A stretch of 64,000 bases of DNA, from contig CANNQP010000021.1 in assembly GCA_947507875.1 (NCBI GenBank), forward strand, positions 1 to 64,000, given 5' to 3'. The translations under genes were made by a program, and so were the position numbers. Within the stretch, counting starts at the first letter, position 1; every line of letters starts with the position of its first letter. Below are positions 1 to 9,875 of the stretch, in pieces. This stretch comes from Verrucomicrobiaceae bacterium. GTDB lineage: Bacteria > Verrucomicrobiota > Verrucomicrobiia > Verrucomicrobiales > Verrucomicrobiaceae. The notes beneath the pieces were generated by a model. It did no database searches and was not told the origin of the DNA. It saw nothing but the letters and a program-made list of their open reading frames with translations.

Positions 1-897
1 AGCCAACTCAGCAGCGCCTTTCTCAGCGCCGAAAGCGACGATGACCTCATGTTCGCCTACTACCAGTCCAGCCAAGTCGTGGCCTGGCTGCTGGAGCGCT
101 TTGGCATGGCCAATTTCCAGGGCATCCTGCGCTCGCTGGCAGAAGGCAAACGCATCAACGAGGCCATCGCTGCCAACACCGAGCCCATGGAGAAACTAGA
201 GCCAGCCTTCACCACTTGGCTGGAGGCCAAGGCCCGCGCCTTCGGAGCTGGGGCCGACTGGGAAAAGCCCACGCCCGAGCAGGTGAACCCCTTGGATGCA
301 GATTCGTTGGCTGACTTTGCCCAAAAAAACCCCAAGAACCTCTGGGTGCTGCGTCAGCAAATTCAGTCTCACGTGAAACAAGAGCAGTGGGAAGCGCTGC
401 TCCCCCTCGCGGAGCAACTCATCGTCCTCGTGCCCGAAGATTACAGCCCAGAAGGGGGCTGGCAGGTGAAGGCCACCGCCCTGCGCCAACTCCAACGACT
501 GGCTGAAGAAGAAGCCGTGCTGCGCCAAGTCGCTGAGCATGAAACCGGAGCCATGGCCACATTCCTGCGACTGATTGAGCTGGATCTGCCTCGAAAGAAT
601 TGGCCTCAAGTTCGGCTCCATGCCCAACGCGCCCTAGCCCTGAATCCCTTTCTGCGCGTGCCGCAGCAAGCACTGGCCGAATCCGCCGAAGCGACCGGCT
701 TTCCCGCCGAAGCGGTGAAAGCTTGGCAGCGTGTGCTCCTCCTTGCACCTGATCGTGCCGCGAGCATTCACTTCCATCTGGCGCGCCTGCTCCGTGAAAC
801 GGATGAACCTCAGGCTCGCCGTCACCTGCTTGACTGCCTCGCCCTTGCCCCACGCTTCCGCGAAGCTCATGCTCTGCTCCGAGCATGGCCGAACTGA
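1..897 (+). CDS. TPR-type protein with peptidase-MA-like end, 5' partial
   Basis: The frame is open from the first base, so the start lies outside the window; at least 298 residues are present and the stop is TGA at 895-897. The first part (YYQSSQVVAWLLERFG, then a segment ending ...FTTWLEAKA) resembles the C-terminal end of peptidase-MA-like (gluzincin) domains. The rest is a helical repeat rich in Ala/Leu with TPR-like spacing (for example ARRHLLDCLALAPRFREAHALL). The catalytic HExxH region, if there is one, would lie upstream and cannot be seen. Probably an exported or periplasmic TPR protein; the substrate is unknown. Family placement is from motif resemblance only. Confidence 0.75.
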   Translation, partial: SQLSSAFLSAESDDDLMFAYYQSSQVVAWLLERFGMANFQGILRSLAEGKRINEAIAANTEPMEKLEPAFTTWLEAKARAFGAGADWEKPTPEQVNPLDADSLADFAQKNPKNLWVLRQQIQSHVKQEQWEALLPLAEQLIVLVPEDYSPEGGWQVKATALRQLQRLAEEEAVLRQVAEHETGAMATFLRLIELDLPRKNWPQVRLHAQRALALNPFLRVPQQALAESAEATGFPAEAVKAWQRVLLLAPDRAASIHFHLARLLRETDEPQARRHLLDCLALAPRFREAHALLRAWPN

Positions 898-928
898 TGA
901 ACACGCGGCTCTGCACGTAGGTTGGCCC

Positions 929-965
929 AAAAAGAAAAAGCTGAGTTCGTCTTCACGAACTCAGC
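929..965 (-). terminator. Rho-independent terminator of the lipoprotein genes
   Basis: A perfect 10-bp inverted repeat (940-949 with 956-965, loop TCTTCA) is followed, reading the minus strand, by a T-rich run (TTTTTCTTTTT, 929-939). It lies 26 bp beyond the stop of the minus-strand lipoprotein gene at 991, the expected place for its terminator. The plus-strand gene ending at 897 would have the stem without a U-tract. Confidence 0.85.
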
Positions 966-990
966 TGGAAAAGATCGCTCAACAGAAAGG

Positions 991-1365
991 TTATGGCTTC
1001 TGCAAATCGATGTGCACTTCACCGGGACTCAATCGGTTAGCACCGCCTGAGCTGAAGTCGATGACCATGCCGATGATACCTCCAATCAACAAGTTACCCC
1101 AAATCCACTGATTCATGCCTGCGTGAAGCATTCGTGTCTGAGGCTGGTAACCTGGCTTGGAAACATCGATCGAGTGACTGTGTTTCCGTGCCAGACTGGC
1201 CACGGTGGGGGTCACACCTGAATCAGCACCATTGATTTTGACATGGGCTCCTGGCGGCTGGCTAGTGATCTTGACGTCTTGCTTGATACCACAGACGACT
1301 GTTGCACAGCTGGATAGGGTGACCATCAACATCAAGCAGCCATGGAGGCAAAGTTTTGTCTTCAT
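991..1365 (-). CDS. small PEGA-type lipoprotein
   Basis: A 124-residue protein if translation starts at the ATG at 1363-1365, which places a lipoprotein signal peptide directly at the N-terminus (MKTKLCLHGC... ending in lipobox LSSC near residue 20). An in-frame upstream extension to 1416 lacks a signal peptide and runs into the neighbouring gene, so it was not chosen. After the lipid anchor comes a PEGA-like beta unit (VKITSQPPGAHVKINGADSG, then a pattern ending SIDVSKPGYQP), and then a hydrophobic, glycine-rich stretch (WGNLLIGGIIGMVIDFSSGG) that could sit in the membrane. PEGA domains are associated with envelope proteins; no specific role can be given. Probably co-transcribed with the lipoprotein gene at 1397-1843, 31 bp upstream. 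Confidence 0.8.
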   Translation of the reverse strand: MKTKLCLHGCLMLMVTLSSCATVVCGIKQDVKITSQPPGAHVKINGADSGVTPTVASLARKHSHSIDVSKPGYQPQTRMLHAGMNQWIWGNLLIGGIIGMVIDFSSGGANRLSPGEVHIDLQKP

Positions 1366-1396
1366 ACCTAGTGGCTTCAGCCGTGGTGAAGACAAC

Positions 1397-1843
1397 TCAA
1401 CGGATGTGCTGCCCACGATAGATCATGTTCAGGACCTCATCGATCATGCCTGCGGGCGACTTGCGCACTGCCGAGGTACGCTCTGACATGGCTGTCGAGA
1501 GAAGCGCATTCGTCTTCGCATCATGAACCTTGATCTCCAGGCGGAGCATGTACATCGTGATGTCCCACATCCAATTGTCCTTGTAAGTGATGTAGGTTTT
1601 GACAGAGGCGGGCTTTTCTTGCTCGGTCCCCGTGGTGGCATGAACTCCACGACGTTTGAGATCTGCCACAATCAGCTGATTGATCCCACGCTCATCTTTC
1701 GGGAACTTAACCACATAAGTTGGAGAAATATGATGGGGGTTAAAGCCGGTGGAGTTAACCACATTTTGTTTCTGCAAAATACCAGCGCAGCTGGTGAGTC
1801 CGAGAGTCAAAAGAACGATTAAAGAGCGAATGAATGGGTTCAT
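1397..1843 (-). CDS. lipoprotein of unknown function
   Basis: 148 residues with a clear lipoprotein signal: basic MNPFIR start, hydrophobic core, lipobox LTSC with the lipidated Cys near residue 19. The mature part has a pattern of extended strands (YVVKFPKDERG..., VKTYITYKDNWMWDITMYML) and ends in a short helix (MIDEVLNMIYRGQHIR). This resembles small DUF4136-like or ABC-auxiliary-like lipoproteins, but I cannot assign a family. First gene of a two-gene minus-strand unit with the PEGA lipoprotein, ending at the terminator at 929-965. The AT-rich gap 1844-2032 upstream is the likely promoter region. Confidence 0.8.
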   Translation of the reverse strand: MNPFIRSLIVLLTLGLTSCAGILQKQNVVNSTGFNPHHISPTYVVKFPKDERGINQLIVADLKRRGVHATTGTEQEKPASVKTYITYKDNWMWDITMYMLRLEIKVHDAKTNALLSTAMSERTSAVRKSPAGMIDEVLNMIYRGQHIR

Positions 1844-2032
1844 GTTTTTTTAGGATTTCACGCACTTCTGGCGCATCCCCAAACTCACACAGCTTTGACA
1901 TTCATCAATTTTTTAAGAATGGCTTAAACAATAATTATCCATCACAAACCATCATATTTTGATTCGCTAAAAATCCAGCACTTCATTTGGATTCTATTCC
2001 AATTTCTATCTAAGCATCGGTTAGACATTAAG

Positions 2033-3184
2033 CTAGCAGCGCGGCCCTGTGGTCAAGGGTGTGACGGGGTCGGGCACGCGGCGGCCTTGGAGCTCATTCA
2101 GCCGGCAGGTGGGTAGGTGGGGCAGCACGTGCTGGGCAAAGAGATCACATTCCTGCAGATGCGGGTAGCCACTCAGGATGAAGGCGCGGATGCCCATGTC
2201 GAGGTAGCGGTTCAGCTTGGCCAGGACTTGATCAGGATCTCCCACGATGGCGCTGGCGCAGCCACTGCGGGCGAGGCCGATCCCGCTCCACAGATGAGGC
2301 TCCAGATAAAGATCTTTGGACTGGGCGCGAAGCTCGTCCTGGCGCTTCACCCCAGCGCTCTGGCTGTCCTGAGAGCGCGCTTTGATCTCGGCACCTCTTT
2401 CCGGCGTGAGTCTGGAGATGAGCCGATCCGCCGCGGCACGAGCCTCGGCTTCTGTCTCACGCACGATGACATGCACGCGCAGGCCGAAGTCGATGCGGCG
2501 GCCATGGGCGGCGGCCTTTTCCGCCATGCTCCGCATGGTTTCCGCGAGGCGATCTTCCGTCTCGGGCCACATCAGGAAGACATCGCAGTGCTTCGCGCAC
2601 AGGTCCTGTGCGGCCGGTGAGATGCCGCCAAAGTACAGCAGTGCCCCCCCCTTCTGCTGGTAGGGTTTCGCCGGCTCCGTGCTGGGCAGGCTGATCTGGT
2701 AAAACTCGCCCTTCCATTCGAAGGGCCCCTCGCAGCTCCACATCCCTCGCAGGATCTGGATGATCTCACTGGATCGGGCGTAGCGCGTTTCATTGCTCTC
2801 GCGGAGACCCGGCAGGTCAGAGGAGATGATGTTGATGCAAAGACGACCTTGGGAGATGTGATCGAGCGTCGCCAAAGCACGGGCAAGCATGGGGGGCCAT
2901 ACCTCACCCATCCGCAGAGCCACCAGCTGATTGATCTGCTGGGTCTGGGGGGCCAGGGCAGCAGCAAAGGCGAGCGAATCCTGTCCGGCCACCCAACCCG
3001 AAGGCAGCAGGATGTTTTGAAAGCCTAGCACGTCCGCTTTTTTCACGATCGCTGCGCAGTGCTCATAGCTTGAACGTAGGGAACCTTCAGCCACCCCAAG
3101 GTATTCGTAGTCATCCGAGCATAACGCGGAGAACCAGGCTACTTCGCAGAGGCGATCTGAGGTGCGAACAGATAGGGGTTCCAT
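2033..3184 (-). CDS. ssuD: FMNH2-dependent alkanesulfonate monooxygenase, SsuD-like
   Basis: Member of the bacterial luciferase-like TIM-barrel monooxygenases, 383 residues, the usual SsuD length. Landmarks in SsuD order: a [21 protein letters not shown] segment in the first half, [20 protein letters not shown] near residue 190, [20 protein letters not shown], and near the C-terminus [13 protein letters not shown] followed by [11 protein letters not shown]. Known SsuD enzymes take FMNH2 from SsuE and release sulfite from alkanesulfonates. No ssuE or ssuABC lies nearby, so the substrate and reductase partner are unknown. A TTG nine bases upstream (3191-3193) is an alternative start; the ATG at 3182-3184 is preferred. 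Divergent from the enolase-superfamily gene at 3297, with a short AT-rich intergenic promoter region. Confidence 0.85.
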   Translation of the reverse strand: MEPLSVRTSDRLCEVAWFSALCSDDYEYLGVAEGSLRSSYEHCAAIVKKADVLGFQNILLPSGWVAGQDSLAFAAALAPQTQQINQLVALRMGEVWPPMLARALATLDHISQGRLCINIISSDLPGLRESNETRYARSSEIIQILRGMWSCEGPFEWKGEFYQISLPSTEPAKPYQQKGGALLYFGGISPAAQDLCAKHCDVFLMWPETEDRLAETMRSMAEKAAAHGRRIDFGLRVHVIVRETEAEARAAADRLISRLTPERGAEIKARSQDSQSAGVKRQDELRAQSKDLYLEPHLWSGIGLARSGCASAIVGDPDQVLAKLNRYLDMGIRAFILSGYPHLQECDLFAQHVLPHLPTCRLNELQGRRVPDPVTPLTTGPRC

Positions 3185-3296
3185 GTAGATCAAGTCGTAT
3201 GAGATACTTTTATTTCAATTCAAAATTAAGGATTACCTTCACGACTCATTTTCGCCTAACCTGTCGTTTTTTTGGACACCCGCGCCAGCTGGTGTC

Positions 3297-4757
3297 ATGC
3301 CTTGTCTCATGCGCTTTTGCCTGCTGAAAACCGAGTTCCACGTCCTTCCCATGCGAACGCGGTTTCCGTTTCGATACGGCATCGCCAGCCTAACCACCCT
3401 GCCGCACTTGATGCTGACCGTGAAGCTGGAGGTGGCAGGGCGCGAGATCACCGGCATGGCCAGCGAGGGACTCGCCCCGAAGTGGTTCACCAAACATCCT
3501 GACACGCCGGTCGAACTCGACTGGGCAGAGATGATCGCGGTGATTCAAAACGCGGCGCGACTGGGCCTGAACGCCGCACGCCAGCCCACGGGCTTTTTTG
3601 CCTGGTGGCAAACGTTGCATGAAGAGCAGGCTGCCTGGGGCCGGGTGCGCCGCCAACCTGCCCTGCTGACCAGCCTGGGCGTGAGCCTGATCGAGCGCGC
3701 CGTGCTGGATGCCCTGTGCCAGGCCGCTCACCTGCCCCTGCACCAACTGCTGCGCACCGACGCACTCGGCATCGACCTTGCCGCCGTGCGCCCCGAACTG
3801 GCGGGCCTCTCCGTGCACCAGGTGCTGCCCGACACGCCACTGGAGCGGATCGCCGTCCGTCACACCGTCGGCTTGGCTGATTCTTTGACCTCTGCCGATT
3901 CCCTGAGTCTGCAAGATGGCCTGCCCGACACCCTGGAGGACAGCATTCGCGCCTACGGGCTGAGTTTTTTCAAAATCAAAGTCTGCGGTGATCTCGCCCT
4001 CGACCTGCCCCGGTTGCGGGAAATCGCGGCCGTGCTGGCCAGCACCTGCCCGACCGGTTATCGCACCACGCTGGATGGGAATGAACAATTCACCGACCTA
4101 GCCACCTTCCGCGCTTTTGAGCAGGAACTGCGTGCTGAACCCGCGCTGAGGCAGCTTTTCGAAAGTCTGATTTTTATCGAGCAGCCCCTGCATCGTGACC
4201 ATGCGCTGCGCGACGACGTCGCTGCTGCCCTGGCCGCTTGGCAGGACGGACCCGGCCTGATCATTGATGAGTCCGACGCCGATCTGAGCGATCTGCCACG
4301 CGCTCTGGATCTGGGCTACTGCGGCACCAGTCACAAGAGCTGCAAAGGCATCGTCAAAGGGCTCGCGAATGCGGCCCTGCTGCGCGTCAAAGCAGCTTCG
4401 CTGAAACGCGCGCCGATCCTCAGTGGCGAGGATCTGGCCAATGTCGGCCCGGTGAGCCAACTGCAAGACCTCGCCATGATGGCCCTGCTGGGCATCCCCC
4501 ACGTGGAGCGCAACGGCCACCACTACTTCCGCGGCCTCAGCATGTGGCCTGAGGACGTGCAGGCCCAGGCCTTGGAGCACCATCCGGAGCTCTATCAACG
4601 GCATGAAGCGGGCTTCACGACCTTAAAGGTGCAGGCAGGTCATCTGGATTTAGCCTCCGTGAATGCCGCGCCTTTTGGCTGTGCCATCCCGCTCGATGCC
4701 ACGCGCCACGAGGCGCTGAAGCCGTGGATCTTGGCCGGGGGGTTGTCGGCAGCGTGA
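3297..4757 (+). CDS. enolase-superfamily enzyme (mandelate racemase/muconate lactonizing type)
   Basis: About 486 residues from the ATG at 3297; an ATG 12 bases later is equally possible. The C-terminal barrel carries the superfamily residues: KxK (226-228, KIKV), first metal-ligand strand LDGNEQF (260-264), second IEQP (294-297), third IIDESD (322-327), and a SHKSCKG motif (345-351) where another catalytic Lys could sit. The family removes the alpha-proton of a carboxylate substrate using Mg2+. The KxK arrangement fits the mandelate-racemase/MLE side, but the substrate (sugar acid, dipeptide or cycloisomerase type) cannot be read from sequence. The adjacent alcohol dehydrogenase and transketolase suggest carbohydrate catabolism, which is inference. 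Confidence 0.8.
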   Translation: MPCLMRFCLLKTEFHVLPMRTRFPFRYGIASLTTLPHLMLTVKLEVAGREITGMASEGLAPKWFTKHPDTPVELDWAEMIAVIQNAARLGLNAARQPTGFFAWWQTLHEEQAAWGRVRRQPALLTSLGVSLIERAVLDALCQAAHLPLHQLLRTDALGIDLAAVRPELAGLSVHQVLPDTPLERIAVRHTVGLADSLTSADSLSLQDGLPDTLEDSIRAYGLSFFKIKVCGDLALDLPRLREIAAVLASTCPTGYRTTLDGNEQFTDLATFRAFEQELRAEPALRQLFESLIFIEQPLHRDHALRDDVAAALAAWQDGPGLIIDESDADLSDLPRALDLGYCGTSHKSCKGIVKGLANAALLRVKAASLKRAPILSGEDLANVGPVSQLQDLAMMALLGIPHVERNGHHYFRGLSMWPEDVQAQALEHHPELYQRHEAGFTTLKVQAGHLDLASVNAAPFGCAIPLDATRHEALKPWILAGGLSAA

Positions 4758-4770
4758 GCGAGCGGTCGGT

Positions 4771-5799
4771 TCAGACCGGGCGCAGCACACTCTTCACCAC
4801 CTCGCCCTTGTGCATTTTTTCAAAGGCCTCATGCCAGTCCGTGATCGGCCACACGCCGCCGATGATCGGCTTCACGTCGAACTGACCACTGCTCAGCAGC
4901 GCGATCACGCGCTCCCAGATCGGCCAGTTGTGGCTGAAGCTGCCCTGCAAGGTCACGTTTTTCTGCACCAGCGGGTCGATGTTGAACCCGAGGGGCTGAG
5001 GTCCCCAACCGACTTTAGAAATCCAGCCCGCAGGACGCACAAGCTCCAGCGCGATTCGCAGCGTCGCGCTGGCCCCAGCCGCATCAATGACGCCATCGCA
5101 GCCCAGGCCATCGCGCTCCAGCGCCCAAGGCTTGGCATCGCCGATGATGACCTCGCAGCCATAGTGCTGGCGGGCGAGCTCCAGGCGGTGCGCATCCTGC
5201 GGCAGGCCGACGATGGCCACCTGCGCGCCACAGAGCTTGGCCATCGCGGCGCAAAGGATACCGATGGTGCCTGGGCCCAGCACCAGCACACGGTCGCCAG
5301 GCTCGATGCGCGCGTTTTTCACCACCGCATTGTAGGCCACGCAGGTGGGCTCCGTCAGGCAGGCCTGCTCAAAGGGCAGCTGATCCGGCACATGGTGCAG
5401 GATGCGGCTCGGCACGCGCACATACTTCGTCATCGCGCCGTCCACGCCGTAACCAAAGCCCTTGCGCGTGTTGTCCAGGTTGTAGAGCCCACGCCGAGTC
5501 ATGGGGTTGTTTTGGGAGATGATGGCCGCGGTTTCTGAAACCACGCGGTCGCCCTCCTTCCAGCCTTCCACGTTCTTGCCGACTTCCACGATGTGGCCGC
5601 CAAACTCATGCCCCAAGACGACCGGGTAATTCACCGGCCAGGAATGATCCGAGGTCCACTGGTGCAGGTCCGAACCGCAGACGCCCACATTGGCCACCTC
5701 CAGCAGCACGTCCTCTGGACCGATGCTTGGCTTTTCGATTTCACGGATTTCGACGGAACCTTTTTCAGGGGCAAAATTGACGACAGCAGCAGATTTCAT
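4771..5799 (-). CDS. zinc-dependent alcohol dehydrogenase (MDR family)
   Basis: 342 residues of the medium-chain dehydrogenase/reductase family. The catalytic zinc site is visible: Cys41 in GVCGSDLHQW and His64-Glu65 in GHEFGGHIVEVG. The nucleotide-binding fold has VLVLGPGTIG near residue 180. The region that normally holds four structural-zinc cysteines (about residues 88-120, VVSETAAIISQNNPMTRRGLYN) has none of them, so the structural lobe is degenerate, as in sorbitol-dehydrogenase-like members. Likely oxidises a polyol, sugar or amino-alcohol with NAD(P). Convergent with the enolase-superfamily gene, 13 bp away. Specific substrate unknown. Confidence 0.85.
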   Translation of the reverse strand: MKSAAVVNFAPEKGSVEIREIEKPSIGPEDVLLEVANVGVCGSDLHQWTSDHSWPVNYPVVLGHEFGGHIVEVGKNVEGWKEGDRVVSETAAIISQNNPMTRRGLYNLDNTRKGFGYGVDGAMTKYVRVPSRILHHVPDQLPFEQACLTEPTCVAYNAVVKNARIEPGDRVLVLGPGTIGILCAAMAKLCGAQVAIVGLPQDAHRLELARQHYGCEVIIGDAKPWALERDGLGCDGVIDAAGASATLRIALELVRPAGWISKVGWGPQPLGFNIDPLVQKNVTLQGSFSHNWPIWERVIALLSSGQFDVKPIIGGVWPITDWHEAFEKMHKGEVVKSVLRPV

Positions 5800-6035
5800 G
5801 GCGGTGGAGTGACAGCGAGCATACGCCGTTTCCTTTCACTACCACGACAAAGAGTGGGCGATTTACGACAGCGGACGCTTCACCGCCCTCCCGTTCAGGC
5901 TGAGCCATGGCCGACGCAGCCCATTTTTCGACCTTGAAAGGCTCCCTTAAGCCAGTAAAGGGGCGCGCGCTGCGCCTGGCCGCCTCTGGCGCGTTTTTCT
6001 GAATTCTCTACGCCTACCGCCCCCGCTCTCTGCCC

Positions 6036-8012
6036 ATGAACAAAGCCCTCCTCGCTCAAGCCGCCAATGAAGCCCGTGGTCTCGCCATGGATGCCGTCCA
6101 CAAGTGCTCCTCCGGCCACCTCGGCCTGCCGCTCGGCGCGGCTGACATCGGCTCGGTGCTTTTTGGTGATAGCCTTCAGTGCGACCCTGCCGACCCACAA
6201 TGGCTGAATCGCGACCGCTTCATCCTCTCCGCCGGTCATGGCAGCATGTTCATCTATGGCTGGCTGCACCTCAGCGGCTATGCCGTGAGCATCGACGATG
6301 TCGCCAAGTTCCGTGTGCTGCACAGCATCACCCCCGGCCATCCCGAGTTTCATGAAACCCCTGGCGTCGAGTGCACCACCGGCCCCCTCGGCCAAGGCAT
6401 CGGCAACGCCGTGGGTTATGCGCTGAGCGGCAAAATGGCTTCGGCGAAGTACAACACCGCCGAGCACAAGATCCTCGACAATCACATCATCGCCCTCGCC
6501 GGCGACGGCTGCCTTCAGGAAGGCGTGGCCCGTGAAGCCGTGGCTTTTGCCGCCCACAATGGCCTCGACAACCTCATCGTCATCTTTGACTCCAACGACG
6601 TCACCCTGGACGCCATGGCCAAGGTCACGCAGAGCGAAGATCCACAGGCGCTCTACACGGCCCTCGGCTGGGATGCCGTGACCATCGACGGCCATGACCT
6701 CGACGCCATCAAGGCTGCCATCGACACCGCGAAGGCCACCGACAACGGCAAGCCCAAGATCATCATCGCCAAGACCATCATCGCCAAAGGCATCCCGGAA
6801 GTCGCCGGCACCGCCAAAGGCCACGGCGAAGGCGGCGCCAAGTTCGTCGATGCTGCTAAAAAAGGCCTGGGCATCCCCGAAGGCACGCATTTCTACTTGA
6901 GCGACGAAGTGAAAGCCTACTTCGCCGACCTCAAGGCCAAGCGCGCCGCTGCCCACGCGGAGTGGAACCAGACCTTCACCGCCTGGGCCGCCGCCCATCC
7001 TGCCAAAGCCGCTGAACTGAAAGCCGCCCGCGAAGGCGGCCTGAAGGCGGAAGACCTGCTGAAGCTCATCCCCGAAACCTCCGGCGAAGGCAAGGCTGCT
7101 ACCCGCAACAGCGGCGGTGAGATCCTGAACCACATCGCCAAGGCCGTCCCGCACCTCATCACCGGCAGCGCTGACTTGTTTGGCTCCACGAAGAACTACA
7201 TCAAGGATGGTGGCGACTACTCCGCGGCCAATCCGACCGGACGCAACATTTGGTTCGGCATTCGCGAGCATGCCATGGGTGCCATCTGCAATGGCATCGC
7301 CTACGATGGCCTCTTCCTCGCCAGCGGCGCGACCTTCCTCGTCTTCGCCGATTACTGCCGCCCCAGCATCCGCCTCGCCGCCTTGGCGAAGCTGCCCGTG
7401 ACCTACATCTTCACGCATGACAGCGTCGGCGTCGGTGAAGACGGCCCCACCCACCAACCCGTCGAAACCGTCAGCGGCCTGCGCGTCATCCCAAATCTCG
7501 ACGTCATCCGCCCGGCTGACAGCGAGGAAGCCGCTGCAGCCTTCGCCGCTGCCTTCACCCGCGCTGATGGCCCGACGCTGCTTGCCCTCAGCCGCCAAGA
7601 TCTGCCGCATCAAAGCCACGCCAGCGCCGCGGCCCGCCGCGAAGGCACGCTCAAAGGCGGTTATGTGCTCGTCAAGGAAACCGCCCCGCTGGAAGCCATC
7701 GTCATCGCCACCGGTTCCGAAGTTCAATGGGCCGTCGAAGGCGCCAAGGGCAAGCCCGGCGTCCGCGTCGTCAGCCTGCCCTGCTTCGAACGCTTCGACC
7801 GCCAAAGCGCCGAGTACCGCGAAAGCGTGCTGCCCGCCGCCTGCACCAAGCGCATCGCCATCGAGGCTGGCGTCTCCGGCCTCTGGTGGAAATACGTCGG
7901 CACCCAGGGCCAGGTCATCGCCATCGACCGCTTCGGCATCAGCGCCCCAGGCAACCAAGTCTTCAAAGAACTCGGCATCACCGCCGAAGCCGTCGCCAAG
8001 GCCTTGGCTTGA
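6036..8012 (+). CDS. tkt: transketolase
   Basis: 658 residues, the usual transketolase length. Visible features: an N-terminal substrate/TPP region ([31 protein letters not shown]), [17 protein letters not shown], the thiamine-diphosphate motif GDG at 156-158 followed by [12 protein letters not shown], then the middle Pyr domain with [16 protein letters not shown] and [19 protein letters not shown], and a C-terminal domain beginning [10 protein letters not shown]. It transfers two-carbon ketol units in the pentose phosphate pathway in the cytoplasm. Single gene with a 3' hairpin at 8065-8100. A 749-residue antisense reading frame covers it and is judged a codon-composition artefact. Confidence 0.97.
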   Translation: MNKALLAQAANEARGLAMDAVHKCSSGHLGLPLGAADIGSVLFGDSLQCDPADPQWLNRDRFILSAGHGSMFIYGWLHLSGYAVSIDDVAKFRVLHSITPGHPEFHETPGVECTTGPLGQGIGNAVGYALSGKMASAKYNTAEHKILDNHIIALAGDGCLQEGVAREAVAFAAHNGLDNLIVIFDSNDVTLDAMAKVTQSEDPQALYTALGWDAVTIDGHDLDAIKAAIDTAKATDNGKPKIIIAKTIIAKGIPEVAGTAKGHGEGGAKFVDAAKKGLGIPEGTHFYLSDEVKAYFADLKAKRAAAHAEWNQTFTAWAAAHPAKAAELKAAREGGLKAEDLLKLIPETSGEGKAATRNSGGEILNHIAKAVPHLITGSADLFGSTKNYIKDGGDYSAANPTGRNIWFGIREHAMGAICNGIAYDGLFLASGATFLVFADYCRPSIRLAALAKLPVTYIFTHDSVGVGEDGPTHQPVETVSGLRVIPNLDVIRPADSEEAAAAFAAAFTRADGPTLLALSRQDLPHQSHASAAARREGTLKGGYVLVKETAPLEAIVIATGSEVQWAVEGAKGKPGVRVVSLPCFERFDRQSAEYRESVLPAACTKRIAIEAGVSGLWWKYVGTQGQVIAIDRFGISAPGNQVFKELGITAEAVAKALA

Positions 8013-8064
8013 TCCGTTTCTCATAGCCCAAGGGCTTCCGTGCCGCTGAGCACCGCCCCCCTTC

Positions 8065-8100
8065 AGCCTCCCGTTGCGCAAGCGATGGGAGGCTTGTTGT
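8065..8100 (+). terminator. probable terminator of transketolase gene
   Basis: An 8-bp perfect inverted repeat AGCCTCCC/GGGAGGCT (8065-8072 with 8087-8094) lies 52 bp after the tkt stop and is followed by TGTTGTTGG. The U-tract is interrupted by G, so this is a weaker terminator than the one at 929-965. Confidence 0.55.
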
Positions 8101-8280
8101 TGGCAGAGAGCTGACCCCATGAGGTCATCCCCTGCGGTCCTCATCGCGACGATGGCATCTCGTTGAAGGGTTTGCGCTGGCGTGGCGTTGAATCAAGATC
8201 GCGTTCATGGCCAGTGGGCGGGGGTTCCCCTGCCCTCTCCTAGCCGCGCCCACGAAGAAGGCTCCCCCAGATTTGATCGC

Positions 8281-9828
8281 ATGAAAGCCCGCCCCACTCC
8301 TCTCGCCCATTGGCTGATCACGTACACAGGGATGGCACTCCTCCTCGGCAGTTCGTGCAGCACACGAGCGGGTGAAGCGGTGGACTGGGTCATCGGATTC
8401 AACAAGGATTGGTCCACTGCCATTGGTCAAATCCAGCCCTCCGCCCGTGCCATGCAAGTCATTGAGGCGACCAAAGCCGGAACCTTTGCCGATCCTGAGG
8501 ATGCCGCCACGTGGCAGGAACGCGTGCTGGGCTTCATGAACGATGGCCTCATGACGGGCCGCCATGGGCAGGTACGGCTCGCGCCCGGCATAGGGCTGCC
8601 CGCGAATCAAATGTCCGCTGAGCAGTTCACGGAAACCCAAAAGGTGCTGGCACAGCTCCAAGGCATCGCCGGGGAAAAGATCCTGGCCTTCATCACCAGC
8701 GGTGATGACGAATGGGAACTCTGGACCACCGAGGCCATCTACGCCTACGGCTTCGGCGGTGGCATCTCGCGCGTGCAAAAGACCAGCTATGGCTGGAACT
8801 TCCCCACGCTGATGTTCGACGGGAACAAGGAGCATCTGGAGGTGCTGCGCTTCTGGGACCTAGCGCTCAGCAATGACACCATGCAGGAGATCGAAAGGCC
8901 AAAGGACATGAGCCCCGCCATCGGCATGCAGCTTGTTCAGCTCGTCATCCAGCGAACCCTGGAACCGAAGGCGGTGACCACGATCTACGCCACCGAACCG
9001 AAGCGCACCGACCTCATTCTCTTCATCCAAAATGAATGCCGACGCTACCTCAGCACGCGCCTGGTCAAGGCCTTGCAAAAAGACCAGCTGCTGCTCACCC
9101 ATCACGCTGGATTTCGTTATGCCGAATGGGGATCGAGCTTCAATGACACCTGCCAACGGCTCATGCCCTTCCTCCTGCATGACGATCAGCAGTCGTTCGT
9201 CAGCAGCCGCCCGACCCCAGACGTCACCGGCCTTTACGCATCGCATCCCGTCAGCACGCTAGCCGTCGCGAAGACCATCGACACCGCCCTCTGGCCTTCG
9301 GTACTGGAACTTCAGGTGCAGCAGATCGCGCAGGACGCGATCAGCCAGTTCGGCATCCTTCAGGCCACGCGTTCCTTTGGGGGACACCGCGGACACCTCG
9401 ATGAATTCATGGAAATCACCGGCATCCCCGTCGCCCCCAGTTTGGACTACTGGAGCTACGCCACCCCCGTGGGCCGCTACACCGCCTGGTTCATCGACGA
9501 CCAGTTTTACGCCATGGAGATCGAACCCTCCAACGACACCGCCAAGCATCTGGACGAGGTCATGGCCGATCTGACGCAACGCTACGGCGAGTTTACCGAT
9601 CAACCCGGCCCCTGGGGCCGAAGCCGCTACATCCACGAAGACGAGAAGGGAGGCACCGTGGTGATGTATGAGCCCAGTGGCCAACGCCGAGACCTCAAAC
9701 GCCTCTACCATTACTCGCTCAAGATGCGCCCCCTGGTGAACGCCAAGCTGGCCAACCTCAAAGCCGACGCCGCCCAAAAAGCTGCCGCGGCCAAGGCCGC
9801 GACGATGAAAAAAGCATCGCAGTTTTAG
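8281..9828 (+). CDS. large lipoprotein of unknown function
   Basis: 515 residues if started at the ATG at 8281, which gives a lipoprotein signal sequence (MKARPTPLAH..., hydrophobic MALLLGSSC, lipidated Cys about residue 26). An in-frame ATG at 8182 would bury this signal behind 33 unlikely residues. The mature part is mostly helical, without recognisable catalytic motifs, and ends in an Ala/Lys-rich tail (AAQKAAAAKAATMKKASQF). I do not recognise the family. Codon use is like the neighbours. Followed 47 bp later by a small membrane protein gene, possibly the same transcript. Confidence 0.75.
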   Translation: MKARPTPLAHWLITYTGMALLLGSSCSTRAGEAVDWVIGFNKDWSTAIGQIQPSARAMQVIEATKAGTFADPEDAATWQERVLGFMNDGLMTGRHGQVRLAPGIGLPANQMSAEQFTETQKVLAQLQGIAGEKILAFITSGDDEWELWTTEAIYAYGFGGGISRVQKTSYGWNFPTLMFDGNKEHLEVLRFWDLALSNDTMQEIERPKDMSPAIGMQLVQLVIQRTLEPKAVTTIYATEPKRTDLILFIQNECRRYLSTRLVKALQKDQLLLTHHAGFRYAEWGSSFNDTCQRLMPFLLHDDQQSFVSSRPTPDVTGLYASHPVSTLAVAKTIDTALWPSVLELQVQQIAQDAISQFGILQATRSFGGHRGHLDEFMEITGIPVAPSLDYWSYATPVGRYTAWFIDDQFYAMEIEPSNDTAKHLDEVMADLTQRYGEFTDQPGPWGRSRYIHEDEKGGTVVMYEPSGQRRDLKRLYHYSLKMRPLVNAKLANLKADAAQKAAAAKAATMKKASQF

Positions 9829-9875
9829 CAGCCTTTGCCTTTGCAATCAGGCAGGCAACCCTCATTCTCCGCGCC

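Noticed and set aside
5895..8144. 749-codon open frame antisense to transketolase
   Set aside because: It fully overlaps a well-supported tkt gene, has Gly/Asp/Ala-rich composition expected from reading GC-rich codons backwards, and shows no motif.
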